64,000 bases of DNA, taken from contig NZ_VJMG01000009.1 of the NCBI RefSeq assembly GCF_007004135.1, forward strand, positions 1-64,000, given 5' to 3'. The notes beneath the pieces were generated by a model. That model was not told the origin of the DNA. It did no database searches and saw only the letters and a program-made list of their open reading frames with translations. Within the stretch, counting starts at the first letter, position 1, and every line of letters starts with the position of its first letter. This DNA is from Affinirhizobium straminoryzae. Lineage in GTDB: Bacteria; Pseudomonadota; Alphaproteobacteria; Rhizobiales; Rhizobiaceae. This document shows, piece by piece, positions 62,322-64,000 of the stretch. A program made the position numbers and the translations under genes.

Positions 62322-62469
62322 TGTCCGCCTCCTGTAGGTGAATTCGCAATTACTGATGGAATATTTTTGCACTGCGAAAGTCAAGGCAAGAAACTGTGAC
62401 GCACCTGCGAAATGGCAGTTTTGGACCGAATGCCGCAGGATTCGCGATCAACCAGGACGCGCACCCATG

Positions 62470-62500
62470 AAAAACGGCGGGTCTCGATCAGAGCCCGCCG
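62470..62500 (-). terminator. Rho-independent terminator of DUF3126 gene
   Basis: CGGCGGG (62475-62481) and CCCGCCG (62494-62500) form a perfect 7-bp stem with a 12-nt loop. On the leftward strand it is followed by TTTTT (62470-62474). It lies 36 bp past the gene's stop. Confidence 0.85.
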
Positions 62501-62536
62501 CAATCAGTCAACCCGTGTGAAAACGGTTCCAAAGGA

Positions 62537-62740
62537 TCAGAGATCGACGTCCAGGATCGCCATGGAGAAATTGTAGGAGCGCTCTTCGTCTTCGTCATCG
62601 ACGTAGACCACGCCCAGGAACTCGTCACCAGCATAGACCTCGGCTGAATCGTCCTTGCGCGGACGTGCCTTGACGCTCATGGAAGGGTTGAAAACCCGTT
62701 TGAAGTAGGCATCGAGCTTCTTGATTTCGTCGGCTTTCAC
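62537..62740 (-). CDS. DUF3126 family protein
   Basis: A 67-residue soluble protein of the alphaproteobacterial DUF3126 family, with the signature LDAYFKRVFNPSMSVKARP and the acidic C-terminal DDEDEERSYNFSMAILD. The function is unknown. Its constant position next to cysE in rhizobia suggests a link, but no motif supports an enzymatic role. Confidence 0.88.
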   Translation of the reverse strand: MKADEIKKLDAYFKRVFNPSMSVKARPRKDDSAEVYAGDEFLGVVYVDDEDEERSYNFSMAILDVDL

Positions 62741-62892
62741 TGGTGTCTCTCCGTCAGTGTTCTCGGTTGCGGGGCTTTTGCCACGGGATCACGGCGAAAG
62801 TAAAGAACGCTGCGCCGCTCATCCCCGCATGCCTGCCCTGCCCGCACGGCGCTTGGCTGGCCGCGGGAAACATGGCGCCGCTTGCGCCAACA

Positions 62893-63717
62893 TCAATCCT
62901 CTGAACGCAGGATCTGGTCCATCAGGCGCGATGGCTCCGAACACCCGGCCTCTCCAACCACCTTGGCCGGCACGCCGGCAACCGTGGTCTTCGGCGGAAC
63001 CGGCTTCAGGACCACGGATCCTGCTGCAACGCGCGAGCAATTGCCGATCTGGATATTGCCGAGGATCTTGGCGCCGGCACCGATCAGCACGCCGTTGCCG
63101 ATCTTCGGATGACGATCGGCCCCCTCCTTGCCGGTACCGCCCAGCGTCACCCCGTGGAGGATTGACACATTGTCGCCGATCACCGCCGTTTCGCCGACCA
63201 CGAAACCCGTCGCATGATCGAGGAAGATCCCCTTGCCGATGCGGGCAGCCGGGTTGATATCCGTCTGGAACACGCTCGACGCACGGCTCTGGAGATACAT
63301 CGCGAAATCGCGCCGGCCGCGCTCCATCAGCCAGTGCGCCAGACGATGCGTCTGGATGGCGTGGAAACCCTTGAAATAGAGGACCGGCTCGAGAAACCGC
63401 ATGCAGGCCGGATCGCGGTCGTAATAGGCCTGGATGTCGACACGCAGGACGGCGCCCCATTCCGGCCAGTCCTCCAGCATTTCCTCGAAGGCCTGACGCA
63501 GCAGGACCGCCTGCAGATCCGGATGATCGAGACGCTCGCAGATCCGGTGGACGACGCATTGCTCCAGCGAACGATGGTTCATCACCGTGGAATAGAGAAA
63601 GGTCGCCAGCAGCGGGTCGCGCTCGGCGCCGGCGCGTGCTTCATGGCGCAGCGTGTCCCAGATCGGATCGACGGAAGCAATCGGCTCCTGCGGGCGGATT
63701 TCAGTGCGTGCCGACAT
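62893..63717 (-). CDS. cysE: Serine O-acetyltransferase
   Basis: A 274-residue enzyme making O-acetylserine, the cysteine precursor. An N-terminal helical domain (about 1-150) precedes a left-handed beta-helix with PAARIGKGIFLDHATGFVVG (active-site His) and LHGVTLGGTGKEGADRHPKIG. The C-terminus ends RSED rather than the usual Ile that binds the cysteine synthase, so the complex may be weak or absent. ATG 63717 has GAGG 8 nt upstream. Confidence 0.95.
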   Translation of the reverse strand: MSARTEIRPQEPIASVDPIWDTLRHEARAGAERDPLLATFLYSTVMNHRSLEQCVVHRICERLDHPDLQAVLLRQAFEEMLEDWPEWGAVLRVDIQAYYDRDPACMRFLEPVLYFKGFHAIQTHRLAHWLMERGRRDFAMYLQSRASSVFQTDINPAARIGKGIFLDHATGFVVGETAVIGDNVSILHGVTLGGTGKEGADRHPKIGNGVLIGAGAKILGNIQIGNCSRVAAGSVVLKPVPPKTTVAGVPAKVVGEAGCSEPSRLMDQILRSED

Positions 63718-63777
63718 GGCAGTACCCTCGTTTATGGGAGAGACCATTTATAGAACAATCTTGCGCAAAACACCAAT

Positions 63778-63796
63778 GCCGGCGAATGGCGCCGGC
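63778..63796 (-). terminator. Hairpin after alpha/beta hydrolase gene
   Basis: GCCGGCG (63778-63784) pairs with CGCCGGC (63790-63796) around a 5-nt loop, 10 bp past the hydrolase stop. No proper T tract follows at once on the leftward strand (ATTGGTGTTTTG). Confidence 0.35.
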
Positions 63797-63806
63797 GGAA
63801 CCGGGT

Positions 63807-64000
63807 TCACGCGATCTCGCGGTAGAAGTCCAGAACGGCGGCCTTGAACACCCGGTCGCCGACGGCGAGCATGTGGTCACGGTTTGGAATGTCCAGCGCC
63901 CGCGCATGCGGCATCAGCGCCGCCAGTTCCTGCGGCGAGCCGGCGATGTCGTCCTTGGTGCCAACGCCGATCAGGGTCGGAACCTCGATACGCCCCATCG
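63807..64000 (-). CDS. Alpha/beta hydrolase, partial (C-terminal end)
   Basis: Only the last 64 residues are inside the window; the gene continues past position 64000. They contain IEVPTLIGVGTKDDIAGSPQ, where the catalytic Asp of many alpha/beta hydrolases lies, and PNRDHMLAVGDRVFKAAVLDF, with the catalytic His. This suggests an esterase or lipase-like hydrolase. Substrate and start cannot be judged. Confidence 0.75.
   Translation of the reverse strand, partial: MGRIEVPTLIGVGTKDDIAGSPQELAALMPHARALDIPNRDHMLAVGDRVFKAAVLDFYREIA

Overview
The window is a 64 kb piece of alphaproteobacterial primary chromosome and fits Rhizobiaceae (Rhizobium/Agrobacterium group) best. The evidence is the gene order and the family-specific forms present: fused ispDF, an E1-beta pyruvate dehydrogenase subunit with its own lipoyl domain, dusB(nifR3)-ntrB-ntrC-ntrY-ntrX upstream of trkA, hfq and hflX, lpxI in place of lpxH, EipB, YdcH, a phasin and a GAAC-N7-GAAC SOS box. 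Base composition is high GC throughout, and long antisense reading frames are common for that reason. I see no tRNA, rRNA, CRISPR array, insertion sequence, prophage or integrase gene. Almost everything is core housekeeping DNA. Identifications rest on reading the translations and motifs; no database search was run.

Layout. 0-3.5 kb: sulfur assimilation (DUF2849, cysI-type sulfite reductase, DUF934) and ferredoxin-NADP reductase, all leftward. 3.8-5.9 kb: rightward deaminase, mazG and an orphan gene. 6.1-17.1 kb: leftward hflX, hfq, trkA and the nitrogen-regulation block dusB-ntrB-ntrC / ntrY-ntrX, much of it translationally overlapped. 17.3-19.4 kb: ispDF and a CinA-C amidase, then a convergent RatA/Coq10 gene. 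19.6-29.6 kb: leftward pyruvate-metabolism block: lipA (lipoate), lpdA (E3), a GDSL esterase, pdhC, pdhB, pdhA, ftsB, eno. 29.9-34.5 kb: a chemoreceptor, kdsA, an exported chorismate-lyase-like protein, lexA. 34.4-38.6 kb: comEC and gltA. 38.8-52.2 kb: the leftward cell-envelope and translation block, transcribed rpsB-tsf-pyrH-frr-uppS-cdsA-rseP-bamA-lpxD-fabZ-lpxA-lpxI-lpxB. 52.5-57.6 kb: eipB, then rightward ridA-glpQ-like-GNAT-HIT and a diguanylate cyclase. 57.6-64 kb: leftward azlC-azlD, clpS-clpA, phasin, DUF3126, cysE and the end of an alpha/beta hydrolase.

How the parts work together. The pdh genes encode all three pyruvate dehydrogenase activities, next to the lipoate synthase needed to activate them and to enolase, which supplies the glycolytic precursor; gltA then takes up the acetyl-CoA. 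The lpx genes, kdsA, bamA, rseP, cdsA and uppS cover lipid A, Kdo, outer-membrane protein assembly and lipid-carrier supply. NtrBC/NtrYX with DusB form the classical rhizobial nitrogen-control locus. ClpS hands N-degron substrates to ClpA, encoded next to it.

I did not find a convincing new multi-gene system. The items most worth a second look are an orphan 167-residue gene with a repeated motif upstream (5.3-5.9 kb), an apparently coding 54-nt stretch ahead of hflX that lacks a normal start codon, a possible unannotated CxxC miniprotein (3.6-3.8 kb), the exported chorismate-lyase-like protein beside an inserted chemoreceptor, a paired SOS operator before lexA, a 71-residue charged tail on ClpA, a ComEC with no visible metallo-beta-lactamase motif, and several perfect palindromes in promoter regions.
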